Origin: Alkalimonas sp.
Lineage (GTDB): Bacteria > Pseudomonadota > Gammaproteobacteria > Enterobacterales > Alteromonadaceae
Length of the DNA stretch: 7,368 nucleotides
Direction: 5' to 3'
NCBI GenBank assembly: GCA_007117525.1
Contig: SKGJ01000193.1
Span: 1-7,368 of the forward strand
Made by a program: the position numbers and the translations under genes. Shown here piece by piece: positions 1 to 6,599 of the stretch (positions are counted from its first letter, which is position 1; every line of letters begins with the position of its first letter). A model generated the notes under the pieces. That model ran no database searches. It was given only the letters and a program-made list of their open reading frames with translations, and was not told where the DNA came from.

Positions 1-842
1 CCCATCGGTACCCCAAAACGCTGCGCCGAGCCCAGCACCACGTCGGCGCCCAGCTGGCCAGGGGATTTCATCAGTACCAGCGCCATAATGTCGGTGGCAA
101 CGGCGACGATGGCCTTCTTGGCCTGCAAATCGGCAATCAGGGCGCTGTCGTCACGCACTTCACCGCTGCTGCTTGGGTATTGCAGCAAGGCACCGAACAC
201 ATCGTGCTTGGCAGCGTCGCTGGCTGGGCCGGTGACGATGTCAAAACCAAACATTTCGGCACGGGTTTTCACCACGTCCAGTGTTTGCGGGTGCACGTCA
301 TTGGCAATAAAGTAACTGTTGGACTTTTTGTTTTTCGACACCCGCTTGGCCAATGCCATGGCTTCGGCAGCGGCGGTGGCTTCATCCAGCAAGGACGCAC
401 TGGCCAGTTCCAGGCCGGTTAAATCCAGCGTCAGCTGTTGGAAGTTCAGCAGCGCTTCCAAACGGCCCTGAGCGATTTCCGGCTGATACGGCGTGTAAGC
501 GGTGTACCAGCCCGGGTTTTCCAGCACGTTACGCAGGATCACGTTTGGCGTCAGCGTTGGGTGATAGCCCATACCAATGTAGGACTTGAACACTTTGTTT
601 TTTGCAGCAACGGATTTCAGGTACACAAGGGCTTCGGCCTCGCTGCGGCTGTCACCAATGGCCAGTGGTTGTGGCAAACGGATATCGGCCGGAATGGTCT
701 GGGCGATAAGCTCTTCCACCGAGCTGACATTCAGCTCGGCCAGCATCGCCGCGGTTTCGTTGGCATCCGGGCCAATATGGCGTTGAATGAATTCCTGATG
801 ATTCGCAAGTTGCGACAGCGTTTTAGCAGCAGGGTTGCTCAT
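1..842 (-). CDS. gcvP: Glycine dehydrogenase (decarboxylating), P protein, N-terminal part
   Basis: This is the 5' part of the gene for the PLP-dependent P protein of the glycine cleavage system, which decarboxylates glycine and passes the aminomethyl group to the lipoyl arm of GcvH. The frame is open from the ATG at 842 to the window edge: 280 codons, about 29% of the roughly 957-residue family length. Recognisable blocks are HIGP (residues 22-25), GMGYH (90-94) followed by [22 protein letters not shown] (113-129) and [12 protein letters not shown] (151-162), all near-identical to E. coli GcvP. The PLP-binding lysine lies in the missing C-terminal half. An AGGA ribosome binding site lies at 853-856, 10 nt before the ATG. 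No frameshift is seen. gcvP is the last of the three gcv genes, 138 nt after gcvH. Confidence 0.97.
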   Translation of the reverse strand, partial: MSNPAAKTLSQLANHQEFIQRHIGPDANETAAMLAELNVSSVEELIAQTIPADIRLPQPLAIGDSRSEAEALVYLKSVAAKNKVFKSYIGMGYHPTLTPNVILRNVLENPGWYTAYTPYQPEIAQGRLEALLNFQQLTLDLTGLELASASLLDEATAAAEAMALAKRVSKNKKSNSYFIANDVHPQTLDVVKTRAEMFGFDIVTGPASDAAKHDVFGALLQYPSSSGEVRDDSALIADLQAKKAIVAVATDIMALVLMKSPGQLGADVVLGSAQRFGVPM

Positions 843-880
843 GCTTGATGTGTCCTATTAATGCAGTAACGACAAAGGCG

Positions 881-922
881 TTGGGTACAATTTTTTGGGT
901 ACTTTGCTTTGGGTACAGGGTT
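881..922. repeat. Three imperfect 14-bp tandem units in the gcvH-gcvP gap
   Basis: The 8-mer TTGGGTAC (GTACCCAA on the coding strand) occurs at 881-888, 895-902 and 909-916, exactly 14 nt apart each time. The last six bases of each unit (881-894, 895-908, 909-922) differ. The array lies 39 nt upstream of the gcvP start, inside the presumed gcvTHP transcript. Its function is unknown. It could be a relic of replication slippage, a set of evenly spaced protein or RNA contact sites, or chance. A 14-nt period does not match the DNA helical repeat. Confidence 0.7.
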
Positions 923-938
923 TTGCTTCTAAATAACG

Positions 939-962
939 TAAGCCCCGATTGTACGGGGCTTA
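939..962 (-). other. Hairpin after gcvH (intercistronic)
   Basis: TAAGCCCCG at 939-947 pairs perfectly with CGGGGCTTA at 954-962, giving a 9-bp stem with a 6-nt loop. It begins 18 nt downstream of the gcvH stop codon. No run of U follows the stem on the coding strand, so it is not a canonical intrinsic terminator. It may protect the gcvH mRNA end from exonucleases, mark a processing site, or partly attenuate transcription into gcvP. The structure is seen directly; the role is inferred. Confidence 0.6.
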
Positions 963-980
963 TGCAAAAATGGATGACCT

Positions 981-1370
981 TTAGTCTTCGTCGATGACGT
1001 TCTGGTAGCCTTCGGCATCCAGCAGTTCATCCAGCTCCGCCAGATCGGAGGCTTTGATTTTGAACATCCAGCCATCGTGGTAAGGGCTGGCGTTCACTTG
1101 CTCAGGCGCATCGGTCAGCGACTCGTTCACTTCGACCACTTCGCCAGACAAAGGGGCATAGATATCCGAAGCGGCTTTAACCGACTCGGCCACCGCGCAG
1201 TCGTCGCCCTGAGACACCGTATCGCCAACTTCGGGCAGCTCGACAAAGACCATATCGCCCAGCAGCTCTTGCGCATGCTCAGAAATACCGACGCTGTAGA
1301 TGCCATCGCCTTCGTGACGAACCCACTCGTGGGACGAGGCATACTTTAATTCTGTAGGGATAGAGCTCAT
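981..1370 (-). CDS. gcvH: Glycine cleavage system H protein (lipoyl carrier)
   Basis: The 129-residue lipoyl carrier shuttles the aminomethyl intermediate from P to T protein and is reoxidised by the L protein (lipoamide dehydrogenase, not encoded here). The length equals that of E. coli GcvH. The lipoylated lysine is K65 in the block AESVKAASD (residues 61-69), inside the biotinyl/lipoyl-type fold. The flanking blocks SSHEWVR (12-18), [19 protein letters not shown] (31-49) and [10 protein letters not shown] (100-109) are typical. The start at 1370 is chosen because family homology begins there and AAGGAA lies at 1377-1382. The frame stays open to an ATG at 1472, but that extension is Cys-rich, unlike any H protein, and overlaps the hairpin after gcvT. 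gcvH lies between gcvT (122-nt gap) and gcvP (138-nt gap), each gap with its own hairpin. Confidence 0.98.
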   Translation of the reverse strand: MSSIPTELKYASSHEWVRHEGDGIYSVGISEHAQELLGDMVFVELPEVGDTVSQGDDCAVAESVKAASDIYAPLSGEVVEVNESLTDAPEQVNASPYHDGWMFKIKASDLAELDELLDAEGYQNVIDED

Positions 1371-1376
1371 GTTTAG

Positions 1377-1382
1377 TTCCTT
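1377..1382 (-). promoter_or_regulatory. Ribosome binding site of gcvH
   Basis: AAGGAA reads on the minus strand here, 6 nt before the ATG at 1370. It supports the 129-residue start over the in-frame ATG at 1472. Confidence 0.8.
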
Positions 1383-1444
1383 ACCTGATGTTGTTCTTTT
1401 AAGTCCGCATGCACAGACGGTTGCCATGCTATTGTGATACAGCA

Positions 1445-1481
1445 GGCAGGCTGTTGTACAGCTTTTGCACAACAGCCTGCC
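1445..1481 (-). other. 13-bp perfect hairpin after gcvT (intercistronic)
   Basis: GGCAGGCTGTTGT at 1445-1457 pairs without mismatch with ACAACAGCCTGCC at 1469-1481, leaving an 11-nt loop. The structure starts about 11 nt after the gcvT stop codon on the minus strand. The bases after the stem are mixed rather than U-rich, so a standard intrinsic terminator is unlikely. An mRNA-stabilising, processing or partial-termination role that sets the gcvT:gcvH ratio is plausible but inferred. It is the strongest simple hairpin I saw in the window. Confidence 0.75.
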
Positions 1482-1492
1482 CTCATTAAACT

Positions 1493-2572
1493 TTAGATCA
1501 GTTTTTTGCCCATGCGGACAAAGGCTGGCTTGATCACCTTCACCGGCACCAGCTTGCCGCGAATATCCACTTCGGCGCTATCGCCGACACTGGCCGGAAC
1601 CCGCGCCATCGCAATGCTAAAGCCCAGCGTCGGAGAGAAGGTGCCCGAGGTAATGATGCCTTCGCCGCCTTCAACCACCACCCGCTGACCATGGCGCAGC
1701 ACGCCTTTTTGTTCCATCACCAGCCCCACCAGCTTGTCGGTGCCGGTTGCTTTTTGATGCTCCAACGCTGCACGGCCAACAAAGTGGCGATCGGCCGGCT
1801 CAAAGGCAATGGTCCAGCCCATGTTGGCCGCCAGGGGCGACACAGTTTCGTCCATATCCTGGCCGTACAAATTCATGCCAGCTTCCAGACGCAAGGTATC
1901 ACGAGCACCCAAGCCACAGGGCTTAACACCGGCTGCCAGCAGTTGCTGCCAGAAATCCGCCGCCAGGCCTTCTGGCATGGCAATTTCGTAGCCGTCTTCG
2001 CCGGTGTAACCGGTGGTGGCGATAAACAAATCACCGCTTTGCACGCCAAAGAACGGCTTCATGCCTTCAACCGCTGCCTGTTGAGCGGCATCCAGTAAGG
2101 TGGCGACTTTAGCCTTGGCATTGGGGCCCTGCACTGCGATCAGCGCCAGCTCTGGCCGCTCTGTGACGGTCACCTCAAACGCTGGGGCGTGCTGGTTGAG
2201 CCAGGCCAAATCTTTTTCACGGGTGGCGGAATTCACCACAATGCGGAAGTAGTCTTCTTGCAGGAAGTAAACAATCAGGTCGTCGATCACGCCACCGGCT
2301 TCATTCAGCATGGCGGTGTACAGGGCTTTGCCTGGCACCGTTAATTTGGCAACATCGTTGGCCAGCAAGTAGCGCAGGAAGTCACGGGTACGGGCACCGG
2401 TCAGGTCCACGATGGTCATGTGCGACACATCAAACATACCGGCATCCTGGCGCACCGCGTGGTGCTCTTCCATTTGAGAGCCGTAGTTAATGGGCATCTG
2501 CCAGCCGAAAAAATCCACCATTTTGGCACCGGCTTCCAGATGTTTGGCGTGTAACACGGTTTGTTGGGACAT
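1493..2572 (-). CDS. gcvT: Aminomethyltransferase, T protein of glycine cleavage
   Basis: The 359-residue protein (E. coli GcvT is 364) takes the aminomethyl group from GcvH-lipoate, releases ammonia and forms 5,10-methylene-tetrahydrofolate. N-terminal landmarks are [15 protein letters not shown] (19-33), FDVSHM (47-52) and LLANDVAKL (69-77). The folate-domain block [10 protein letters not shown] (93-102) contains D97-D98, one of which corresponds to the catalytic aspartate known in this family. Further matches are NSATREKDL and the GYTGEDGYE block. The start at 2572 is preceded by AGGAAG at 2580-2585. The open frame runs back to 2632, but those 20 extra residues have no family counterpart. 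It is the first gene of gcvTHP and has its own likely promoter in the 197-nt gap after ubiI. Confidence 0.98.
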   Translation of the reverse strand: MSQQTVLHAKHLEAGAKMVDFFGWQMPINYGSQMEEHHAVRQDAGMFDVSHMTIVDLTGARTRDFLRYLLANDVAKLTVPGKALYTAMLNEAGGVIDDLIVYFLQEDYFRIVVNSATREKDLAWLNQHAPAFEVTVTERPELALIAVQGPNAKAKVATLLDAAQQAAVEGMKPFFGVQSGDLFIATTGYTGEDGYEIAMPEGLAADFWQQLLAAGVKPCGLGARDTLRLEAGMNLYGQDMDETVSPLAANMGWTIAFEPADRHFVGRAALEHQKATGTDKLVGLVMEQKGVLRHGQRVVVEGGEGIITSGTFSPTLGFSIAMARVPASVGDSAEVDIRGKLVPVKVIKPAFVRMGKKLI

Positions 2573-2698
2573 GGGCTTGCTTCCTGTGATCTGAGGCGAC
2601 GCTCTGCCTGGTTGATAGCCACCAAGGCTCAAGCTGGCAGCAACGCCGCTGGTTCAGGCTGTACCCCGCAAGGTTATGCAACCCGACCGACTAAGAAT
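2573..2698 (-). promoter_or_regulatory. Long structured 5' leader of gcvT
   Basis: If transcription starts near 2698, the untranslated leader is about 125 nt. It ends with AGGAAG at 2580-2585, 7 nt from the gcvT ATG. One visible stem pairs 2606-2612 with 2621-2628 (7 bp, one bulged base, 8-nt loop), 20 nt upstream of the ribosome binding site. I looked for the conserved blocks of the glycine riboswitch and did not find them. The only ATG in the leader is at 2702-2700, at the very 5' end, and it reaches a stop after three codons. A regulatory role for the leader is inferred. Confidence 0.4.
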
Positions 2699-2704
2699 GC
2701 ATCG

Positions 2705-2733
2705 ATTATAACGGAAGCCTGCGACGGCCAACA
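2705..2733 (-). promoter_or_regulatory. Probable sigma-70 promoter of gcvTHP
   Basis: A perfect TATAAT -10 box reads on the minus strand at 2710-2705. Seventeen nucleotides upstream is TGTTGG (2733-2728), a poor -35. An alternative -35, TTGGCC, sits at 15-nt spacing. The predicted start is A at about 2698. A strong -10 with a weak -35 fits an activator-dependent promoter, as known for gcv in E. coli, where GcvA and Lrp activate. The sequence is seen directly; promoter activity is inferred. Confidence 0.65.
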
Positions 2734-2754
2734 GCCCCCTTACCCTTAGATTTA

Positions 2755-2765
2755 CTAATGATTAG
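2755..2765 (-). promoter_or_regulatory. Candidate GcvA binding site (CTAAT palindrome)
   Basis: CTAAT-C-ATTAG reads on the minus strand, two inverted copies of the CTAAT pentamer described for binding of the LysR-type regulator GcvA in E. coli gcv and gcvA control regions. It lies at about -57 to -67 relative to the predicted gcvT start at 2698, where a LysR-type activator commonly binds and within the stretch of the promoter-proximal E. coli GcvA site as I recall it. It starts 5 nt after the ubiI stop codon codes end. No gcvA gene lies in the window. Confidence 0.5.
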
Positions 2766-2769
2766 ACGT

Positions 2770-3999
2770 TCAGCCGAGGGCGGCATCCGATCCAGGCTGT
2801 GCTGGCCTGGCTGCTTTGGGCAAATCGCCGCTGTTGCCAAGCGCCAGCGCCATCATCGGTTGCTTCAGCTTGCTTTGCTTATCCAGCAGGCTCATGCCGA
2901 TAGAGCGCAGCACTTTCGGCAGCAAAGCGCCGCCGGCAAAGCCCCGTTTAAAGGTCTCCATCGCCAAAATCAGGCTTTGCGCTTCGGATTTTCGCCAGCG
3001 CTGATAACGGGCCAACAGCCGTGGGCAATCGATAGCGCCCTGCTGCTCCCGCTGCTCTGAGATTAGTTCTGCTAATGCAGCAACATCCATCAGCCCCAGA
3101 TTCATGCCCTGACCGGCCAGTGGGTGGATGCTGTGGGCGGCATCGGCCACCAACACCACCCGGCCCTGCACCCATTGATTGGCGTAGCGCATGCGAAGTG
3201 GGATCCGTTGCCGGTCACTGGCAAGCTGCAGCGGCCCCAGCACCGATTGACTGGCTGCTGTCACCGCTTTGGCAAAGGCCTCGGTCGGCAGTGCCTGCAA
3301 GGCCTGAGCCCGCTCGGGCGGCACACTCCAGACGATGGATACCTGACGGCTGTCCGGCAATGGCAACAACGCCAAGGGCCCATCCGGCCAGAACACCTGG
3401 CGGGCAGTGGCCTGATGCGGCTCGGTGGTGGTTAAGGTGGCGACCAACGCATGGTGCTGGTAATCCCAGTGCGTCAGGGGCAGTTGCAGCGATTCGCGGA
3501 CAAAAGAGTTGGCACCATCGGCCGCCACCAGCAAACTGGAGAGCAGCAAGTCACCGCTTGCCAGTTGCAGCGCGACATTCTGGTCGCCCTGACTGATGCG
3601 GCTGATGCCGCTGTCAAACAAGCACTGCACATTGCTGTGCTGGCTCAGCTGCTGATAGAGCTGCTGACGAATGCTTTGGTTGTCGCAGATCCAGCCAAGA
3701 GCTGGCAGCTGCTGCTCGGCCGCCGAAAAGCCCAGCCGGCCAAAGCTGTCGGCTTGCCACACCTCCATCTGCTGATAAGGTGCGGCCTCGGCGGCAATGC
3801 CAGACCAGACACCCAGCCCGGCCAACAAGCGCTGCGATGCCAGATTCAGGGCACTGACACGGGAAAAACTGGCTGCACCTGGCTGCGGCTGCGGGCCTTT
3901 TTCCAGCAGCCGGATCTGAAGCCCGAGCGGAGCCAATAGCAAGGCCAGCGTCAGACCAGCGCTGCCTGCGCCAACAATGGTGATATCACAATGCTGCAT
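2770..3999 (-). CDS. ubiI: 2-polyprenylphenol hydroxylase UbiI (VisC), FAD-dependent
   Basis: The 409-residue flavoprotein monooxygenase of the UbiH/UbiF/VisC family is expected to hydroxylate C5 of the polyprenylphenol ring in aerobic ubiquinone synthesis. The Rossmann dinucleotide motif GAGSAG is at residues 10-15, the DG motif ADGANS at 160-165, and the flavin ribityl-binding block VADAAHSIHPLAGQGMN at 284-300. The UbiI-like signature WDYQHHALVAT (178-188), followed by EPHQATARQVF (193-203), separates it from UbiH and matches E. coli UbiI. Oddly, A285 replaces the usual glycine of the GD pair. The ATG at 3999 overlaps the end of ubiH by 14 nt and has AAGGAG at 4010-4015 inside ubiH, so the genes are probably translationally coupled. 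The C-terminal 20 or so residues look unconserved. The exact ring position is assigned by homology. Confidence 0.93.
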   Translation of the reverse strand: MQHCDITIVGAGSAGLTLALLLAPLGLQIRLLEKGPQPQPGAASFSRVSALNLASQRLLAGLGVWSGIAAEAAPYQQMEVWQADSFGRLGFSAAEQQLPALGWICDNQSIRQQLYQQLSQHSNVQCLFDSGISRISQGDQNVALQLASGDLLLSSLLVAADGANSFVRESLQLPLTHWDYQHHALVATLTTTEPHQATARQVFWPDGPLALLPLPDSRQVSIVWSVPPERAQALQALPTEAFAKAVTAASQSVLGPLQLASDRQRIPLRMRYANQWVQGRVVLVADAAHSIHPLAGQGMNLGLMDVAALAELISEQREQQGAIDCPRLLARYQRWRKSEAQSLILAMETFKRGFAGGALLPKVLRSIGMSLLDKQSKLKQPMMALALGNSGDLPKAARPAQPGSDAALG

Positions 4000-5233
4000 T
4001 GTTCGAAAACTCCTTCAGCTGAGCCTGCTGGCGCAGCGTCGCGCTGTAGCCCATGGCCTGGCGGGCCAACGGTTGTTGCAACGGCTCACACAGCAGCATG
4101 CCGAGCAAACCCAGATTGCGGCCCAGCGCCAGCAACCGGGAGCGATTGGAAAATAGCCGTACCAGCCCATCGGTCAGGGTCATCACCTGCTGCATATCGG
4201 CCTCGCGGGCCAGCTGGTACTGGCGCAGCATGGCGTAATCGCCAATGGCTGTCGGCATCTGCTGCACCAACGCGACCAAAGCAGCAATGTCGCGCAACGC
4301 CAGATTAAAGCCCTGACCGGCAATCGGATGCAGGCTGTGCAGGCTGTTGCCAAGCAGTGCAATGCGATGACGCACCGGGCTGTCGCTGCGCCTGAGTGTC
4401 AAGGGGTAACTGGCCCGGGCGCCACTTTGAACAAAGACCCCGGCCCGGTAGCCAAAAGCTTGCTGAGCGGCGGCGGTGAACGCTGGCTCGTCCAGCTGCA
4501 TCAACTGAGCGGCTTCTGCCGGTTGGGTGGTCCAGACCAAGGAGTAGCGCTTGCCAGGCAAGGGCAACAGCGCTATCGGACCATCGGCGGTAAAGCGCTC
4601 AAAAGCCCGCTGCTGATGCGGCTCGGCCAGCGCCAAATTGGCAATCACTGCGGTTTGCTCGTAGTGCTCGCTGCGCAAGGCAAAACCAGCCAGCTGCCGG
4701 GTAGGCGACAGGCCCCCTTCACACACCACCAAAAGTCTGGCAGAGAGCGCTTTGTCACTGGCCAGTTGCAGCTGCACCTGATCGGCTTGTTGCTGCAAAG
4801 AGGCAACCTGATCCGGCTGCAGCATCATCAGTTGCTTGCCCGGCAAAGCTTGCAAGCGCTGCTGCAGCAGCTGGCCCAGGTGCTCCACTTCAAGCACTGC
4901 GCCAAATTCGCTCAGACCAAAGTGATCGGCTTCAAGGTAGCATTTGCCAAAATGGCCGCGATCCGACACATGAATATGGCGGATGGGGCTGGCTTTGGCC
5001 CCAAGCTCCGGCCACAGCTGCCAGTTGCGCAATTGATCGACACTGGCTGCCGCCAAAGCGATGCTGCGACTGTCAAAACTGACCGAGCGCTCTACAGCGG
5101 CTTGTTGTTCTATCACCGCAATGCGAAGCGTCGGCCTGGCCTTAAGCAAAGCCCAGGCCAGCGTGAGTCCTGCCATGCCGCCACCGGCAATGGCGATATC
5201 AACCTCTGGGGCAGTGTCAGTCAAACTGGCCAT
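3986..5233 (-). CDS. ubiH: 2-octaprenyl-6-methoxyphenol hydroxylase UbiH, FAD-dependent
   Basis: The 415-residue flavoprotein monooxygenase is expected to hydroxylate ring carbon C1 in ubiquinone synthesis. The dinucleotide motif GGGMAG is at residues 17-22. UbiH-typical blocks are FDSRSIALAA (53-62), HVSDRGHFG (88-96), EQTAVIAN (192-199), RAFERFT..GP (209-219), SLVW (231-234) and GNSLHSLHPIAGQGFNL (295-311). The GN at 295-296 also occurs in E. coli UbiH. The DG motif is altered to CEGG (171-174), with Glu172 where E. coli has Asp. The start at 5233 has AGGA 7 nt upstream; the in-frame ATG at 5257 has no spaced ribosome binding site. The first bases overlap pepP by 17 nt and the last overlap ubiI by 14 nt, indicating one operon. 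The protein is rich in Gln and Leu. Confidence 0.94.
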   Translation of the reverse strand: MASLTDTAPEVDIAIAGGGMAGLTLAWALLKARPTLRIAVIEQQAAVERSVSFDSRSIALAAASVDQLRNWQLWPELGAKASPIRHIHVSDRGHFGKCYLEADHFGLSEFGAVLEVEHLGQLLQQRLQALPGKQLMMLQPDQVASLQQQADQVQLQLASDKALSARLLVVCEGGLSPTRQLAGFALRSEHYEQTAVIANLALAEPHQQRAFERFTADGPIALLPLPGKRYSLVWTTQPAEAAQLMQLDEPAFTAAAQQAFGYRAGVFVQSGARASYPLTLRRSDSPVRHRIALLGNSLHSLHPIAGQGFNLALRDIAALVALVQQMPTAIGDYAMLRQYQLAREADMQQVMTLTDGLVRLFSNRSRLLALGRNLGLLGMLLCEPLQQPLARQAMGYSATLRQQAQLKEFSNNAAL

Positions 5234-6578
5234 GGCCTTGTCCTGGGTCGCTTGCATCCTGAGCCATCAGGGCTTCAATCTCAGCAATGGTTTTGGGCAC
5301 CGCCGCCGTCAGATTGCGATGGCCCTCTGCGGTAACCAGCACATCGTCTTCAATGCGAATGCCAATGCCCCACCATTTGGGATCGGTGTCGCTGCCTTTG
5401 GGAATGTACAGACCGGGCTCGACCGTTAGCACCATACCGAGTTCAAACACTCGGTTTTTCGCACCGGGCTCGGGCACGGCGCCTTTCGGCTGGTAGGAGC
5501 CAACATCGTGCACATCCAGCCCCAGCCAATGGCCCAGACTGTGGATCATCCAGGGCTTGGCCGCTTCGGCTTCGATTAACTCCGCCAGCTCTCCTTGAAG
5601 AATGCCAAGCCGATGCAGGCCTTCGGTCAGCACCCGGTAACAGGCTTGGGTAGCGAGCGCGAAACTGCTGCCGGGTTTGATTTCAGCCAGCGCCGCCAAC
5701 TGGGCATCCAGCACCAGCTGATAGAGGGCCGCCTGCTCCTGGCTGAAGCGGCCATTTACCGGGAAGGTACGGGTAATATCGGCAGCATAGCCCTGCCATT
5801 CGCAGCCAGCATCGATCAACACCAGATCGCCATCGCAAAGCTTGGCGTTGTTTTCGGTGTAATGCAAAATGCAGGCATTCTCGCCCCCGCCAACAATGGC
5901 GTTGTAGGCCGGGTAGCGGGCGCCCTGCATCGCACTGTGGTGCAAAATGCAGGCTTCTAACTGGTATTCCTGCATGCCGGGCTGACAAAGCTGCATCGCG
6001 GCCTTGTGTGCATCCGCGCTAATGGAGGCGGCTTGCTGCATCAGGCTGATTTCGTGTGCATCTTTAAACAGCCGCAACTCGCTAAGCAATGGCCGTAAAT
6101 TGCATTGCTGCTGGGGCGCCAGCTCGCTTTGGCGTGGCGTAGTGCGTATCTGCTGTTGGCAGGCGTTCAGCTGGCTTAGCAAAGCCTCATCGTCGCCAAA
6201 ACAAAACCACAGCTGCTGTTTGCCTTTCATGGCGGCGACCAGCTGCGCTTGCTGTTCGCTGATGGAGGCTGCCGCTATACCAAACTGCTGCTCTGCCTGC
6301 TCCGGGCCAAAGCGCCGGCCTTGCCAGACTTCTTTTTCCACGTCTTTATCGCGGCACAGCAGCAGCTCAGCGCTTTGTCCGGCTGCATCTTTGGTTAAAA
6401 TCAGCAGCGCATCGGGTTCCGGGAAAGCCGTCAGGTACCAAAAGTCACTGTTGGGACGAAAGGGGTACTCGGTATCACGGCTACGGGTCTGTTCATGGCC
6501 AGCGGCAATGACCGCGACCGAAGAGGCAGGTAATTGAGCCAGCAACCGCTGGCGACGCTCAGCCTGGGGCCTGTTCAT
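5217..6578 (-). CDS. pepP: Xaa-Pro aminopeptidase (aminopeptidase P)
   Basis: The 453-residue M24B metallopeptidase (E. coli PepP is 441) removes an N-terminal residue preceding proline, normally in the cytoplasm with two Mn ions. The N-terminal domain has the block RDTEYPFRPNSDFWYLTAFPEPDA (34-57). The C-terminal pita-bread domain shows all five metal ligands: D256 (LIDAG), D267 (ADITRTFP), H350 (GHWLGLDVHDVG), E387 (TVEPGLY) and E410 (IRIEDD). Their spacing equals E. coli except that the H350-E387 interval is 8 residues longer. The ATG at 6578 has AAGGAA at 6584-6589. pepP follows ygfB by 21 nt and overlaps ubiH by 17 nt, so it belongs to the same operon, although no direct biochemical link with ubiquinone synthesis is known to me. 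Confidence 0.97.
   Translation of the reverse strand: MNRPQAERRQRLLAQLPASSVAVIAAGHEQTRSRDTEYPFRPNSDFWYLTAFPEPDALLILTKDAAGQSAELLLCRDKDVEKEVWQGRRFGPEQAEQQFGIAAASISEQQAQLVAAMKGKQQLWFCFGDDEALLSQLNACQQQIRTTPRQSELAPQQQCNLRPLLSELRLFKDAHEISLMQQAASISADAHKAAMQLCQPGMQEYQLEACILHHSAMQGARYPAYNAIVGGGENACILHYTENNAKLCDGDLVLIDAGCEWQGYAADITRTFPVNGRFSQEQAALYQLVLDAQLAALAEIKPGSSFALATQACYRVLTEGLHRLGILQGELAELIEAEAAKPWMIHSLGHWLGLDVHDVGSYQPKGAVPEPGAKNRVFELGMVLTVEPGLYIPKGSDTDPKWWGIGIRIEDDVLVTAEGHRNLTAAVPKTIAEIEALMAQDASDPGQGHGQFD
5241..5244 (-). promoter_or_regulatory. Ribosome binding site of ubiH, inside pepP
   Basis: AGGA on the minus strand lies 7 nt before the ATG at 5233 and within the last codons of pepP. It favours the 415-residue UbiH over the 423-residue version starting at 5257, whose upstream AGG touches the ATG with no spacer. 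Confidence 0.6.
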
Positions 6579-6599
6579 GGTTTTTCCTTTGTACGGGGA

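Noticed and set aside
939..962. Intrinsic terminator ending the transcript at gcvH
   Set aside because: The stem is good but no U-run follows on either strand, and gcvP continues the conserved gcvTHP order with no promoter that I can support in the gap.
1371..1472. N-terminal extension of gcvH to an ATG at 1472
   Set aside because: The added 34 residues are Cys-rich and absent from H proteins, and the first codons lie in the intercistronic hairpin. A good ribosome binding site sits just before 1370.
2573..2632. N-terminal extension of gcvT to 2632
   Set aside because: The extra 20 residues have no counterpart in GcvT, and AGGAAG at 2580-2585 is correctly placed for the ATG at 2572.
2573..2769. 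Glycine riboswitch upstream of gcvT
   Set aside because: I looked on the minus strand for the conserved purine-rich aptamer blocks and tandem arrangement and found none. A covariance-model search would be decisive.
3075..3596. 173-codon open frame on the plus strand
   Set aside because: It is opposite ubiI, rich in Pro, Ala, Arg and Trp, has no plausible ribosome binding site context, and shows no family resemblance.
4328..5335. 335-codon open frame on the plus strand
   Set aside because: It lies entirely opposite ubiH and the 3' end of pepP, both of which have full-length family matches. Its translation has low-complexity Gln/Leu/Arg composition and no recognisable motif, as expected for the complement of a GC-rich gene.
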